From Neodontobutis hainanensis (Eukaryota; Chordata; Actinopteri; Gobiiformes; Odontobutidae), in the NCBI GenBank assembly GCA_024349245.1, contig JALDNG010000380.1:62001-126000 (forward strand): DNA of 64,000 bases, read 5' to 3'. A program made the translations under genes and the position numbers. The notes beneath the pieces were generated by a model. The model had not been told where the DNA came from. It made no database searches and saw only the letters and a program-made list of their open reading frames with translations. Position 1 is the first letter of the stretch. Each line of letters begins with the position of its first letter. Below are positions 1 to 12,712 of this stretch, piece by piece.

Positions 1-1050
1 ATGGACATGCACACATATTTATGAAAGAATACAATAGACAGAATAACTGGGGCCCAGAACAATGCAGGAGTTTGAAAAAAAGCTGATTAAGTGAAATTAA
101 GACTTTCCTTTTTGGCTTTTCCATAAAAATAAAAATTTGTGTCACGTCACTATAAGATGCATCTACTGTAGTTACTATAAATACACTTTCAATATTTAAA
201 GGATCATTAAGATTTTGAGAGTTATAGGTAACCTTTGCAACTTTATTTTGAAATGGCTACATGTATTTTTATTTTCAGTTATTTTGAAATATTCTTAACA
301 TTTTATTGGCTATTATTGAGTGCTAGCATTATGTTGATGACAACTGATGTCAACAGCCATATCACTTTGTACCAGCAGGGGGAGTTGTGAGCTTCTGCAT
401 TAACGGGATGACTGCGGTCACTGCTATTCACCAACTGTCACCAAATGCTGAATTAAACAGTGCAATGATGATGGATGGTGTATCCCTTATCATGCTTTTG
501 TGGTTCTGTTCATTATGTTCTGCCCATGATATTAATTGACTGAGGTTTTTTTAATAATAAATATATTATTTATTTTTAAATAAATACATTCTGATGTTTG
601 CGCAAGAAAAGTATAGTTTTAACTACTTTATTTTATGTTGAACAGTATTAAAACAAAAAAGGGCAGTCATTTTTTTCTGCAACTTCTATAATTCTGCAAT
701 ACCAAATTATGACACAAAATATATACACAAAAACTTAAATTAAAGTTGCCAGCAGCAAAGATAAATCTCTGCAATTTCTGAGGTGGGCACAGACTGATAA
801 AATGTCAAATTTAGAATGAAAAGGAAATTAGGAAAACAAATAGCTCATGTAATCCATTGGGTCATAGACGCACACAGCACAGCGGTACGCTGCTTGTCCT
901 GTGAAGCTTCTTTGAACCCACCGTAGTGTGGGTTAAAAGTAAAGACAGTGACAGTAAGTCTATTCAGTCTATTTTACACATCACCTGGATTCTGAGCCTC
1001 TTGGGATGATTATTAATCTAATAATTAAACATTTATTGCCAACAGCACCT
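1..1050. other. 5' flank of robo3, A+T-rich non-coding
   Basis: No reading frame of note. The stretch holds a CTCF-like core (372-384) and a small inverted repeat, AACCCAC at 915-921 facing GTGGGTT at 928-934. Close to the G+C-rich promoter region there is a run of TAAT/ATTA cores at about 1007-1030. No convincing TATA box can be tied to a start site. The rest is low-complexity A+T sequence. Confidence 0.5.
372..384 (+). promoter_or_regulatory. CTCF-like core motif upstream of robo3
   Basis: CCAGCAGGGGGAG agrees with the CTCF core CCASYAGRKGGCRS except for A in place of C at the twelfth position of the core. It lies about 1.1 kb upstream of the start codon and is oriented towards the gene. 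Occupancy is inference; a motif of this quality also occurs by chance. Confidence 0.3.
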
Positions 1051-1104
1051 GCTCACTCTCCCTCTGCTGCGGACCCCCGAGACCCCATCACAGAGCGGGA
1101 AAGC

Positions 1105-1182
1105 GGGAGAGAGGGAGGAGAGGGAGGGGCACAGGAGGAGCCAGAGGAGGAGGGGGGAGGAGGAGGAGGAGGGAGGAGGAGG
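1105..1182 (+). repeat. (GGA)-rich polypurine tract
   Basis: Two uninterrupted purine runs, 1105-1129 and 1143-1182, are separated by a short mixed spacer. The second is 40 purines long and is mostly GGA/GAGG units. Such tracts can form GGA-type quadruplex or triplex structures. On the mRNA strand it would be a purine-rich leader if transcription starts upstream. Confidence 0.8.
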
Positions 1183-1281
1183 CAGCAGCAGAGAATCTGA
1201 GGGGGCCACATCACCATACTGCTGGATTCTTTTACACTGGCGACAGCGTGGTTCTGTTGTTGGAGGACACAGAGTGAAGTT

Positions 1282-1287
1282 ATGTGA
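1282..1287 (+). other. start-stop upstream ORF (ATG-TGA)
   Basis: An ATG is followed immediately by TGA, giving a minimal uORF 237 bases upstream of the main start. The base at -3 is a pyrimidine, so initiation would be weak. It matters only if transcription begins upstream of 1282, which the G+C-rich region from 1050 makes plausible but does not prove. Confidence 0.4.
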
Positions 1288-1325
1288 TCACAGAACAAAA
1301 GGAACAAGGTGGAAGGAACAATCCG

Positions 1326-1385
1326 ATGCTGGGAAGGACTCACAGCGAGGGGCCCCCAAAGGACCACGTTGACAACTGTCACTGA
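1326..1385 (+). CDS. short upstream ORF, 19 codons
   Basis: An ATG-to-TGA frame in the presumed leader encodes MLGRTHSEGPPKDHVDNCH. It ends 133 bases before the robo3 start and does not overlap it. No known peptide is recognised; any role would be in controlling translation. The context at -3 is C, so initiation is probably inefficient. Confidence 0.3.
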   Translation: MLGRTHSEGPPKDHVDNCH

Positions 1386-1518
1386 ACTGCAATTTTAACC
1401 AACTTTCATTACATTTCAGACACTTGTGAACATTTTCTATCTGGACTAATTCAAACGAGAATTCAAAGGATTTGAAGAAGACTTTTAGGGGCATTGCTGG
1501 TCCCTCTGTGCGGCAAAC

Positions 1519-1672
1519 ATGCTGCGCTATCTGCTCAAGACCCTTCTGCAGATGAACTTATTCACAGATACAATACGGAACCCCTCTAACGGCACTGATC
1601 CCTTCTACAACGGAACACTTCCCTCCTTTAACAGCACTCTGCTCGACTGGGGCAACTTCACCGGCTTCAACA
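1519..1672 (+). CDS. robo3: Robo3 roundabout receptor, exon 1 (N-terminus)
   Basis: This is the first coding exon of a roundabout-family receptor, a type I membrane protein of growth cones. In vertebrates Robo3 promotes midline crossing of commissural axons and modulates Slit and netrin responses. The exon encodes 51 complete codons plus one base. Residues 1-15, MLRYLLKTLLQMNLF, match the start of vertebrate ROBO3 as I recall it. The remainder is an N-glycosylated linker that should precede the first Ig domain; sequons are N24-G-T, N31-G-T, N38-S-T and N46-F-T. The N-terminus is only weakly hydrophobic, so it is an atypical signal sequence. The start is chosen because A lies at -3 and an in-frame TAG lies 33 bases upstream. 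The exon ends AACA|GTAAGA, phase 1. Open frame continues past the donor to 1827, but that part shows no Robo resemblance. Ig, fibronectin and cytoplasmic exons lie outside the window. Confidence 0.85.
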
Positions 1673-1678
1673 GTAAGA
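1673..1678 (+). other. robo3: robo3 exon 1 splice donor
   Basis: GTAAGA follows AACA and gives a good U1 match over positions +1 to +5. It splits a codon after its first base, so exon 2 must resume in phase 1. This restricts which downstream or alternative first exons could join the same exon 2. Confidence 0.8.
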
Positions 1679-3187
1679 GCATGCAGTTTATCTTTCTCTT
1701 GGTTTCGTCTGTTTTGCAGCAATTGAGTATGTTTGCTTTTTTCTTTCAAACACGCTGCAAAAACTTACAAAAGTGTGATTTTGAAATGATAATATGGAGT
1801 TATGCTAAAGATGTAGAGGAAAGTTAAAATGGGTCTGTTGGATGAAGAGATGCTTATGACTGTACTTCAAATGTTAAAAATGCATGGATGGCATTGTATG
1901 ATACCAAGAACTTAGCAGTTGAACATTTTGCTTAATTTGTTCAGAAAATGTTCAGGAATTTCACTATCCAATAAAAAAATAAAAAATAAATCCTGCATTC
2001 ATCATTGGTTAGACTATGTTAAACTGTCCATTCCAAACTGGCTTGCAACATTTGGCAAGTAAACATAACTTTAAAGATTTAATTATATTTCACAAGTAGA
2101 TCTAAGCAGACTTTTTTACGATGAAATAACATGGAAAGTTGTGGTAGTTATGTGTTATGTCCAATCCTATAACATTAGAAAATGCACTGTATAAAAATAT
2201 TGTAAGCCATTTAAGTGTTGAGATTGTGATTGAAAAAGAACCCATGTATCAGTTGACAGTTCTTACATCCAGTGGTTATAGTTGAAACGTGACAGAAAGA
2301 CGATCCGATGTATTTTGCTGAAGCCGAGCTGTGTTCCACTCACTCTCTTAAAAGAAGCTGTCTGCTGTCAGGCACGACCGACCGGCACTGTCACATCTCT
2401 TTAACTTTTGTCAATGGGCTTCTCTCATCCTCTCCATCACTCAGGGCAAGAATCTCACAGTGTTGAAATTCACCAACTTGTGTTTTATAATGGTTTCTGG
2501 AAGGAATGTATTGTTTACTATTGCAGGGCTTGGGTTATTAAAGCAGTGTAATGAGATGTCCCTGCTGTGTTGAGCTCTAATGGCAGGCAATAGACTGTGT
2601 GTACATATGGTACATTCAGGAATGTATGTGCATGCGTATAAGGCAGTGATAAGTCCACATATCACCTTGATGTGCGCAGTAATGAGCTGCCGGCTTTGTC
2701 TCCATGTCACTGCATACAAATGGACCCTGGACAGAGAGAGAGTTTTGTCACATACATTCACTTCGTATAGGGACTCATTCATTCAGTTCTGTCTTGTCTC
2801 TCACAGTTTTTTTATTTCCACAACAGCCATGCATTTTTAGTTAGTTAGTTGTGTAGTGGTTGGAAAAGTCATGTTTGTTTTGTTCATCTATAACTCATTC
2901 ACATACAGTATCTAAGCTTTAAGTAAATGGCAAAAAATATTGCCATTTGATAAAAGCTTCAAATATCAATTGTTGCAATATATATATATTTTTTGTTTTT
3001 CTTGAAATAGAGAGTTTGTGTTGAATTTAGTTTTACTGTTAATTCTTATTAAATTCCATGGGTGCAACTCTTTACATACTATGGTTTAAGTGAAAGAAAC
3101 CTCAGAGTAACATTACAGTGCATGTACCCAATGTCAAAAAATGTTGTATCACGTTCTTATTTTACTTATTTTCATTGTGGGCGACAT
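1679..3187. other. A+T-rich intron sequence
   Basis: Mostly low-complexity A+T sequence with A-runs near 1969-1990. The part at 2330-2800 is more balanced but shows no exon-like signals. Nothing else is supported. Confidence 0.5.
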
Positions 3188-3720
3188 TTAGGAGTAAATT
3201 AAGTAATGTAATCTTTCTGATGTGTTTTGTTGGTAATAGATACTAGTTAATATTTCCCTTTTGTAAAGTATCTGGTTTCCCTTGGTTGTAAAGCATCCAG
3301 CTGCTTCCCAACATGCGTCCATCAGCTGCTCCTCAAGCCTTGGTCCGAGGGCTCCTGCGATGTCCACTGTTTTTGTGCTGCCTGATGTGGGTGTGCGCAC
3401 GGGTAATTGGCTTGTATTGTCACAGAGGGGAGCAGACTTTGCCTTTTGAAGTGGACAAGGCAGATTTGTTCCCGAGCCCCCTGCCTCACGCTGCAGCGCC
3501 GGCAGCACCATCAGTAATGCTAACTTTATAGTCCCTCTTCTGTCTTTCTTCTTCTCATCCACGAACACTAATGGAGTGTAGATTGAGCATGGCGCCCCGC
3601 TCCTCAGATCTATAGTGGCCAATGGGAAAGTGGCGGTAAAGGCGAGGGAACAATGAATCTATTGTGAGGAATGTGGTGCAGGCTGATAGACAGACGTGCC
3701 TCCTGTGTATCAGTCTATAT
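3188..3720. other. G+C-balanced block, enhancer candidate
   Basis: A sharp rise in sequence complexity without repeats. It is open on both strands (+ 3313-3531 and - 3188-3622), but the peptides match nothing. The + frame starts with a signal-peptide-like stretch (LLRCPLFLCCLMWVCA). The only nearby donor, GT at 3403, leaves phase 0, incompatible with the phase 1 boundary of exon 1. Confidence 0.3.
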
Positions 3721-5309
3721 TTTCTGTGCTCTGTCCTCTTTTCCCCGATCTCTCCTACAAACTTGCAATCTTTAGTTCACATCGACACATTCAGCTGGTG
3801 TAAATGAGTATTGGGTGGACAGCTAATAGTTGTCCTAATCAGTTATCTATCTATTCTCTTTTAGGAATATAGATCTGGCACAATGCAGACACTGAAAGCT
3901 GATATCTAAGTTTCAACTGCTATGCCAATCAATTTTTGTGTTTCCCTTACAAAAAGTCTCTTATCTGGATAAATAAAGATTACAAAATAAAGAAAAGTCA
4001 ATTTGGCTTATAAAAAAAGCTCCTTTGCATTGACACCCCATATATATTTTTTGAACCATAATAGAGATGTATTTGAACAGCCATTATGTGCTGATTCATC
4101 AGTGGGGGGGCTGGCGGTCAAAGCGTGGGTATCCAGGCGAGAAGCTCGATAGCAAGGCAGTGGGCGGACAGCTTGTGTGGGTCGAAAGGGGTGCTCACAG
4201 GGAGGCTCAATGGAAAAATCAATGTAGCCCAATAACCAATTTAGGAAATAATGGACAATTCACTCAAACACAGTGATATAGTGGACTGCTGGGGTCTGGC
4301 AAGTTTATCTATTACTTCTCAGAGTCGGTCCCCGTCGCTCTTCCTTCTCTACACCTTTATCGACAACTTTGAGAAAGAGTTGTGCAAATGAAAACAATGT
4401 CGTATTTAAGCATTATTGGAACTGGCAGCGACACATTAGAACTGAAAGACGGTAGCTTAATACATACAAAATTCTTATCAATACTTTTGATATTCCTAAA
4501 AGTATTGTAGCAACACCACACAGCAAAATAATCAGTTTTGTGAATGTAATTATAGTTTACACTTCATCACCAGCCATCACAATGGCAAAAAAAAATAATG
4601 ATAATTTGCAGGTACTCATCTGCATCTAGTGGTACAATGTGATATAACACTATCTTGAAGTAAAAAAAACTCAAAAATTACAATGAAAAAGAATGTAACG
4701 TTTGGTTCCGCTTCTTAATCTGGCAGCTTTTAATGTTTCTGTAGATTATAATATGACTATTAACCAACTAAAATGCAATGTTACAATGAACTATATCCCT
4801 TTAAACAGTGCCTTTAATACATCATATAGTGCACAAATCATATTCTAACAATATATGCTACTGCAAAATCTGTCTAATTAGCTTTTTTGTTATTTCTTTT
4901 ACAGAAACTCTCTTAGATCCTTTTTCAAGCTCTGGAAGCAGCTTGTGACATTTCAGATGCATAATCCATACGAGGCTGCAGAATCTGGCTCGGGTCAACA
5001 GGTCTTCCGACAGCCGCTTTGTCGAGTACACTCTCACTGCCAGAAACACTGGACAAGTTTTACATCAGTATAAAACATTTAATCAAAGCAAGGACAGAGA
5101 ACTGCAAAAACACTCTCAGGAAAGTGACCATGCCAAAAATCGAAAATGATTTAGTATAGAAGCCAGCCAAAAGAAATGACCATTTAGTATAAAGATGAAC
5201 CCGTGTAATGCCAAGGGTTTACGTTGAGTACCGCTCTGTGTTTTTTTACACATCTTTAATTCCTCGTTGAAGCAGATGGGTGTGTGTTTGAGTGTAATTT
5301 ATGGGTGCT
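3721..5309. other. intron sequence with one balanced sub-block
   Basis: The part at 4080-4390 is G+C-balanced and repeat-free, with an unusual G-run near 4103-4109. The flanks are A+T-rich. A CATCTAGTGG box near 4625 resembles the weak CTCF-like core carried by several dispersed repeats here. Confidence 0.3.
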
Positions 5310-5720
5310 AATGCAGTCATTTGTCCCTTCACAGAGGTCAAGTGAGCTCCCCTTTGCTCTTTTTACCATAAATCTGCCAAAGAGTCATTAAAGCTGTGCG
5401 TCTACGTGCATATCTCCCTGCTAATTATTCCAAAAATATTTCAAATCCTTTGAATGCGTACACCTCCTCATACACAAACCGAATCTTTATTAGTGAGAAT
5501 CAGTGCGTTCAGACCAGAGTGAATTTAGACGAGACTGTGAGAAGCATTCCAAACAGCATGGTGTACAGATTTCCAGCAGGAGATTTAAGAAGAGAGTTAA
5601 ACTTGCTTTACCAGGCACTGTGTGATGGTTGTTAAGGGAGCTGTGCTGTCAGGTGCTAATGGTGCTGTCAGTCTGAAGGTGTGTAAAGCCAGCCTGCAGA
5701 AGACTCCCGGACCCTAGAGA
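5310..5720. other. G+C-balanced block, enhancer candidate
   Basis: Repeat-free. It contains a nuclear-receptor half-site AGGTCA (5335-5340) and a TAATTATT homeodomain core near 5422. A 79-codon open frame on the + strand (5396-5635) has no recognisable domain and no flanking splice signals. Confidence 0.3.
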
Positions 5721-8500
5721 AACACAGTTATGGAAGTCAGAAGAGTGAGGAAAACGTGCAATGTCGTAATTTACACAATTTTCGTATGGTGAGGCAGACG
5801 GTTCATGCAGAGGCTATCACATTTATATTGTCTATTTGAATTTTCAAGGGATTACAAGTGCTGTAATTGGAATATTTAGTAAAATGATTGAACAAGACTT
5901 CCCAAAATCCACTCATATTTTATTAGAACACATTGTACCACTAGATGGAGTAATGAGACCCAAGTAGCCCTCAGACTGGCACAAACTGGTTCTTTTACCA
6001 CATGGCCAATAAGAATGTCTTGATATTGGTTTGAAATTGAAATTGCACAAAGGCTTGCCTAATCTATGCTTTCTTTTTTTTTTTTTATTAGACTTTTCCA
6101 AACAATTTTATTAAAGAAAAGCAGATTTTTGCCATCCATACAGTATCCCCCCTCCCTCCCCCCTCATTATCCAGGATTGCTAAACCGTACGGACCACTCA
6201 CTGTTGCAAATTATTATTTGTATTGTGGCTTGTATATTTTCTAAAGATTTTTGAGCCATTGTTTTCGGCAAGTTGTAATTCAACATTTATTCACTGCAGT
6301 TTACTGCATAGTTGCAATGCATTATTAATAGATGTCTAGAGCGCATTAGAGAAGCCAAACATCTTTATTCATAGTGATGTCCAAGCTTGGATTTGAAACC
6401 ACCAGTTGTCACACCTACGTTTGACTTCACCTCTGCCAGCGCCACGAGCTAACTAAGAATATTCTGTTCACATTCTCTGCACACACTTATATTATAGTTG
6501 TAAAAATGCACACTAATTCAAAGTCACAGACACAAACACTGCTTCACCTCCAGACCCCATGCTTCCTGTCAAAGCTGCAGCATGACGCCACATCATTAAA
6601 TGTGACCTTTGCGAGCGTGGCAGTGCCGGTGCTGGCAGTGAGGCCGCGGAAGGGACTTTGTAGTGGGATAGAAAGAGAATGTGTGATGACCAGGGTGTGC
6701 ACAGCAGCGTCTGGCTGGGGAAACTGTGTTGGAGAGCAGGGTGTGCGGGGATTTGAACCCCCCACACCGGTAGCACACGGCCAAAGACAAACCCATTATT
6801 TTGATAGGTCAGGACTCCCACCAAGCCTGCCAGTTTCATGTCAGATGACGCTCAATAGACCTGCTTTCTCTTTGTTATCTTGAGTTCATTATGAAGTCGA
6901 GTCAAGACCAGAGTTAACTCAGATCAAGTTGTTACCAAAACCAAAACCTGCAAGATGTGTTTGTGATCCGTGGAAAGTTATACCAGTGCACAGTTTTAGA
7001 ATTTTAAAGTCCAACCTTACACCAGTGACACAGTGAACTGGTTTGAAAGTACTATGAGTTCTGGTCTTGTCTAGTTTGGATATGTTCAGGGCAAAGAAGA
7101 TGCATTTTGCAACTCATGCAGACTCATGTATTTTCATTGACATTGCAAAATAGAAAAATATTTCTGCCTTGACTAGATTGGGACATTGTACATGTCAGTA
7201 CTAAGTAGCTGGTCAGTGAATTTGTTTTTGTTTTTTACTCTGGTACAAAAACTAGACTCTAGGCAGTGGTTGTTTTATGTCTCTGTACACAACCACACAG
7301 TCCCAGAGTTGTTAAACTAGGATATTTTGTGCATATTAGACAACTCTTAAAAAGTTAGGTGTTAAAATGAAAACCTGAATTGTTGTGGACATGCCATTGG
7401 AGAACTCACTTTCTACCTCACTATTACTTTAATACTCTTTCCAGCATGATGTAGATGTCACACTAGTGGAACTAAATGAGCTGCCTCTGTGTCTGCATTG
7501 TTCAAAATGTAAACAAAAGCAGCCTGGCAATAAAACTGTCATGTAAACTTTGAGCACAACATGGTGCAGAATACCAAAGCAGACCATTATCTCAGAGGCT
7601 GTAAAAGTGAAGTGTGGGTACAAATGCCTCCCTTGGTAAACTACAAACAGGTTTGAACAAATACACGAGCTGCATTCAGTATTTGTGTTGTTTTGTTTTT
7701 TTATTGTGAAAAGCAAATCTCCAGAACAACATATTTATAATACATGTTTCTGCCAAGCACGGGAATGTATAATATAAACAAATATGTGATAAGATTACAC
7801 AAACTAGCAGACTTTTATGTCATTGCCATTTCACTATATAACAATTTCTACATGTATGAACCTGCAGTGGCAACAATTTTTCCAACAACTGAGATGATAG
7901 CACAATAAAAATGAAAGAGCAATCAGGAATAAACGTCACTTATGTCTTGCACCAGAAGAGCCAAGATAATAAGGGACCTGTTTTTTTTTTTTCTGTGACC
8001 TGTTGCTCCTCACAGCCGAAGCAATTATGATGGAAATAATGAAATGATGCTGGTGGAAGGAAACGGTTAGGACTTGGAATAATTTAGGGGTAAATAAATT
8101 CATATCACGAGCAAAGAAGACAATGGCAAAACCACAAAGGTGTACAAATGAATGTCAAATAAATCCTCTTTTATTTAAATTGGTCCCACAAAGATGACAT
8201 CACACACTTCTTATCTGTCACTTCCCACACATGTGCTCCACTGCACCTCATCCCATCTGATCTCACTCTATTCCCACTCCCACTATCTGTCTCATTTCAA
8301 TTTTCAATTCACCTTGCTGTATTGGCACAAACAATATTGCTGCATAGTCTGAATAAATAACCAAAGGAGACTGTGTATTTGTGTACCACAGAATCTTAAT
8401 GAAGGATTGGAGCCCATGCATATTCCTCTCCAACGCTACCCAATGGTCCTTCACCTTATCCCTCCATCTGTCCTCCCATCTTTTCCATTAAACTAAAAAA
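5721..8500. other. mostly featureless intron sequence
   Basis: T-runs lie at about 6070-6087 and 7980-7992, and a pyrimidine-rich patch at 6148-6165. At 6739-6794 the - strand can be drawn as a 56-nt tRNA-like fold with a B-box-like TTCAAATCC. It is too short for a tRNA and probably a decayed SINE head. The rest is A+T-rich with no supported feature. Confidence 0.45.
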
Positions 8501-9300
8501 CCCTCGTCAGTGTGTTCCAAGTCAAGTCCATGAATAGCATCGCAGGGGGCTTGGCCGTCCAGCAAGAAGCCCAATTACTGTCAGATCATCTCTTCGTATT
8601 TTTGAGTAGCCGTCCAGTTGAGTCTCCTCATCAGGTTTTGTCCCTCTGCATCGCTGATAAGCCTGTCTTCTGAATTATACTTCAGTCGCTTCACTATGGC
8701 GGTCTTCCTTGAAAGAATGTTCCATTTTTCTGGAGATTTTGTAAGATTTGATGTCCACTCGGTTTTTAGATACAATTTGATTCATAAATCTTCTCTTGAC
8801 AGTTTGATTTTATCTTGAATGAAAGGAAATGTTTCCTTTTATTCAAGCAGATATATAGTTTATTGTTGACTCCTAAATCTAAATAAATTACTGGACTGGA
8901 ACTTGTGTAGCCTGGCCAGCCATACCCATTCACTTAGCAAAAATACTCTCATAGAAATGGGCCTGGTATCCTTTACCTGTCAGACTAGTCAGAATCGTTT
9001 ATCTAAAATAGACTGAGCTTTATGCAGTAATTATTAAATATTTTTAATGGCACTAGTTTGGTTGTTGCTCTGCTCTCCGTCACATTAATAATTTCTCTGA
9101 TTGGTTGTATATCTATCTAGTTGTGTCCAGAGTCAGTTAATTCTGCGTCCGTATGTTATTCAAAAATTCTACTCAAATCCACAGAGAGCAGACTTTATTC
9201 TTGATACAGAACAGAAAGTTATGATGATTGGCAAGACTAGAATTTGTGATTACCACCTCTAGTGATTTTGCCTCAGAGCTTTTCTTCAAAACATTCATCA
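8501..9300. other. intron sequence, partly balanced
   Basis: The part at 8500-8800 is complex, repeat-free and open on both strands without protein similarity. 8800-9300 is A+T-rich. No clear motif cluster. Confidence 0.25.
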
Positions 9301-9640
9301 ACCTGGTGTCTCCAAAGCCTACCTTTTTACAACTCATAATGCGCTGACATTTTACCGTTCTTACCCCTGTATAATATGCAGAATTATGTACATAACCAAG
9401 CGGGAATGGAAATTAGGCAGCATCTGCAGCGTAGAGGACCACCGAGGGGGAAGGAGAAGTGAGACAGACAGAGAGAAGGGCAGACAACGCTACTTTGTAA
9501 GGAGTACAGAGTTGTGCATATGCTAATGGAAGCTCGGACATCTCTCTCCATCTCGCCTGGGATTTCTCCAGGTGTGAGCACTGCGGTCCCAGTTAGATTT
9601 AGTCGTGGCAAAGAAGACAGAGATTAGTGTCATGCATTTA
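9301..9640. other. G+C-balanced block with POU-like site
   Basis: Repeat-free, with the POU octamer variant ATGCTAAT at 9520-9527 and purine-rich runs at 9448-9482. Candidate regulatory element. Confidence 0.3.
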
Positions 9641-10237
9641 CAAATGACATAAAGAAGCAAGGATCAAGGGAGATCACAGGAGTCACAGTGTGGCGTATTC
9701 AATTTTTGTCATTTTATGGGGGTGTAAGGATAGACCAGAAAGATGATAGAATAGGATAATAGAGCTCCGGGCAGTGGAAATGGTGTCTTTTACAGAGAAG
9801 CTAAAATTGTATTATCCCATTTTATGCCTTTAAAATCCCCTAATATCCCTTTTCCAAATTTGCAAGTAAGAATCAATGCAGTGCTCTGCTTTCCCAGCGC
9901 ACTATATAACCATTCCCTGTTTTTCTTTTAAGCAGAAACAGGATTTTACTAAAACAAATCTTATATAGCAGTCACGTCACGCTTTCCTTTCAAGCAGGGA
10001 AAAACCAGACAGAGTTGTTAATGTCTGCTTCACACCACTGTAGCACCTCTGTTTCCCAGAAAGTTTTTCAAACATTTCTACTGGGGATAAAAATGCAGTG
10101 TTAACATTCTGACAAGCTAGTACAGCCAATTAAACAGACATTAAGCACATTTAAAAAGTAGGCCAATCAATATTACCAAGAAGCTGCAGTGAAGTTTGTC
10201 TTCTTTGATGCTAACGCCATCTGTGCTTGCTGCTAAA
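9641..10237. other. featureless intron sequence
   Basis: Mixed, moderately A+T-rich sequence leading into a SINE. I see nothing else in it. Confidence 0.4.
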
Positions 10238-10438
10238 AATTTACATTTACATTTATTCATTTAGCTGACGCTTTTATCCAAATTACATTGTTCTACAGTA
10301 ATTCCCAGTGTTTCAACCACTGGAGGCAAGGTGGGTTAAGTGTCTTGCCCAAGGACACAACAACAGTATGAACTCTGGGGAGAAAGGGAATCGAACCACC
10401 TACCTTCCGGTTGAAGTACGACTGCTCTACCCACTGAG
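10238..10438 (-). mobile_element. tRNA-derived SINE, family B, copy 1
   Basis: On the - strand the element begins with a tRNA-like head: GCTCTACCCACTGAG on the + strand is the end of an A box, and GGGAATCGAACC at 10386-10397 is the reverse complement of a B box. It ends in a tail with TTTACATTTAC repeats and a body motif near AGCTGACGCTTTTATCC. The copy at 39155 is clearly related over its full length. The head here stops at the A box, so this copy is slightly truncated. Confidence 0.85.
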
Positions 10439-11039
10439 TGTTTTGAGTACTAGAAGGTAGTGTAATTTTACTGTCTTTACTTTAAAAAGACTAAGTGTAC
10501 TTATTTTGGGACTGTCGTGCCTGCATCTGGTATTGTCTTTTAGTCTAACAAGCAAAAAACATCTGGTAACGTTATTTGTAAGCTAACAGGCTCATTAATT
10601 TTTAGCAGCCCATTAAGCCAGTGTTAATCTGTTTAATTTTGTCTTCTTCAATACCGGCAACTGCAATCTTTTATGGTAGCTAACACTAAGTAAGTGATTG
10701 TGTTAGCATTGCATCTGTTTGCAAGCCTCTAGCTATAATAAACACAAAATAAGAATTAATGCTGGCTATTTGAAAACATTGTGTTTTTGTTTTAGCTTTC
10801 AAAGACTTATTTATTGTTTCATTTATCCATGTAATGACTGCAGTGTTCATAAAATGATGTGTTAAGCGATTATACCATTGCTTTAATGCTATAATGACAC
10901 CAGGGTTGTTTAAATCGGTCAAATCAATGAAATAGTTCATGCTTGCTTGCACACTGCAAACACGCAAGATTTGCCTCTTTCTCTCCACAATCAATTTCTC
11001 CATAAATTATCCACACTTTCCTTTCTCAACAACTGTCGG
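10439..11039. other. A+T-rich intron sequence
   Basis: No repeat, motif cluster or exon-like signal recognised. An open frame on the - strand at 10686-11003 is compositional. Confidence 0.4.
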
Positions 11040-11300
11040 AGGAGTGTATTAAGCCTGTGTCTGTGCTGTTCATCCGGGAGCACGTGTACAAGGAGGAGGT
11101 CAATCAGAATGAGGGGTTAAGTGTGCTGATGACTCATGGGTCAGCCAGAGAGGTCGTAACCCCTCACCCACGTACGACACCCCTTCAACAGCTTCACTGT
11201 GGAGGCTCCTCGGGTTATTGAGCGGGATGACACACTTCTTTTGTTCGGCACAGCTGCCCCGCTCCATTGTTATTCCAATCAGTGTCATCACTTATGGGAT
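11040..11300. other. G+C-balanced block with E-box, AP-1 and SOX motifs
   Basis: CACGTG at 11081-11086, TGACTCA at 11130-11136, CAGCTG at 11251-11256 and CATTGTT at 11265-11271 occur in 190 bp of repeat-free sequence. The mix is typical of a neural enhancer but not diagnostic. Confidence 0.35.
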
Positions 11301-12700
11301 GTGTCCACTCTGATACTAGTCCCTGACAAATTTAGACTCTGCTTTGATGCACTGAACCAAGGGAACAGATATTTTAAAGTTTTTTTCATTTTAGGCTTTT
11401 GGTTAATGTTATATTTATAATAGATTTCTTGCCACAGTTGTCCACAAAAGTTGCTATTTAATGATAAAAAGTCTTTGTGGATTCAAGAGACAAATAGTTT
11501 TGTTGGGTTTTGTTCAGGGTTCTTTTTAATACCAGAAAAACTGCTAATTTAGAGAATAGTTTTCAAGTAAAATTTAGGTCTGAGTTTGAACCTCTGAGGC
11601 TGCTGTAGTTTGAGGGCTTCACCAGACCCCTTAGGAATAAAAAACGAGTAATAAAACAGATCTGTGGTTGTTTGACCAATAATAAAATGCCATACATTAT
11701 CAAGAAAGAATATAGTATAAAGTCTTAATGGAAAGGTCCAACAACAGACAAAAGTTAAAACATTTACGATAGCTATACACTTTCGGTGCAGCAATTCAAT
11801 TTAGATCAGGAACTAAACTAAAGAACTATTAAATGATAAACATATTCAATACATTCCACGAACTCCAAGATCCATTTACTCAGGTATTTAGTCTGGTGGT
11901 CAAGAAGAAAACAACTGAACTGGCCATATTTTGTTGCCCCAATGTATGTAGGCAACAATAATCATAACACTGATAAAACGTACTCCTATGCCAATTTCAA
12001 AGTCTAACCACCACTAGGCACACTTGACATTAAACGCAGGTGTCATAAGTAAAGCATTGCTGGTCTGAAGTCTAACATTGCGTCATGATTACGAGCTAAA
12101 AGCAAAATCTGTATGCGTGGTATTTTTCTCCTTTAACTTATCAGCTTTTTGCATTTGCCAGACAAACAAACTTTGCAACGCCGCTCAACTGGAAAGAGGC
12201 TTTTTGTGTAAATTAATTCTAGCATCTATCAACGGCTGAAATGTTGCTGTAAAAGTTGTGTGCAAAATCATAGACGGGGCAATTCTTCAACGTGTCAGTG
12301 TCAATATAGAGGACGCGTGCAGGTGAAACCACATCAGCCATCTAAGTATGACAAATCTCTCACCTCTTTGTTCTCACAATGAAATACATATAACTGTCGC
12401 CAAAATCCATTTCACATCACGATCCGGCTGCCAATTACGTTCTGAATCCCAAACATGTGCTGACAACCCTGCAATGTCAACACAATTGGTTATGCATGTC
12501 TATGAATACTAAGAGCAGAGAAGAGATCATATGGGCTTTGCTGAACTCCTGTTACTTAGAATAGGTTTAGAATGAAGAATATGTGCATTAATCATTCATT
12601 TAAAATGCTCATAAAGCCCCCCAAAAAGCTCTTTTCTTATACATTTCCACACATTAGAGAGGATTAGAGAGCGGAAGTGTGATTTTTTTTATCCCTCTGA
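11301..12700. other. A+T-rich intron sequence with a balanced patch
   Basis: 12280-12500 is more complex and repeat-free, with no clear cluster of motifs. The rest is A+T-rich and shows nothing that I can support. Confidence 0.35.
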
Positions 12701-12712
12701 ACAGAAGCAGCA

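Larger units (their letters stand above)
1051..1518 (+). promoter_or_regulatory. robo3 proximal promoter / 5' UTR region
   Basis: Composition switches abruptly from A+T-rich to G+C-rich at about 1050 and returns to mixed sequence towards the start codon, as expected of a promoter and untranslated leader. The transcription start cannot be fixed from sequence. The region holds a polypurine tract (1105-1182) and two upstream ATGs after it (1282 and 1326); no ATG lies between 1386 and the main start. An in-frame TAG at 1486-1488, eleven codons upstream, rules out N-terminal extension within this exon. Confidence 0.55.
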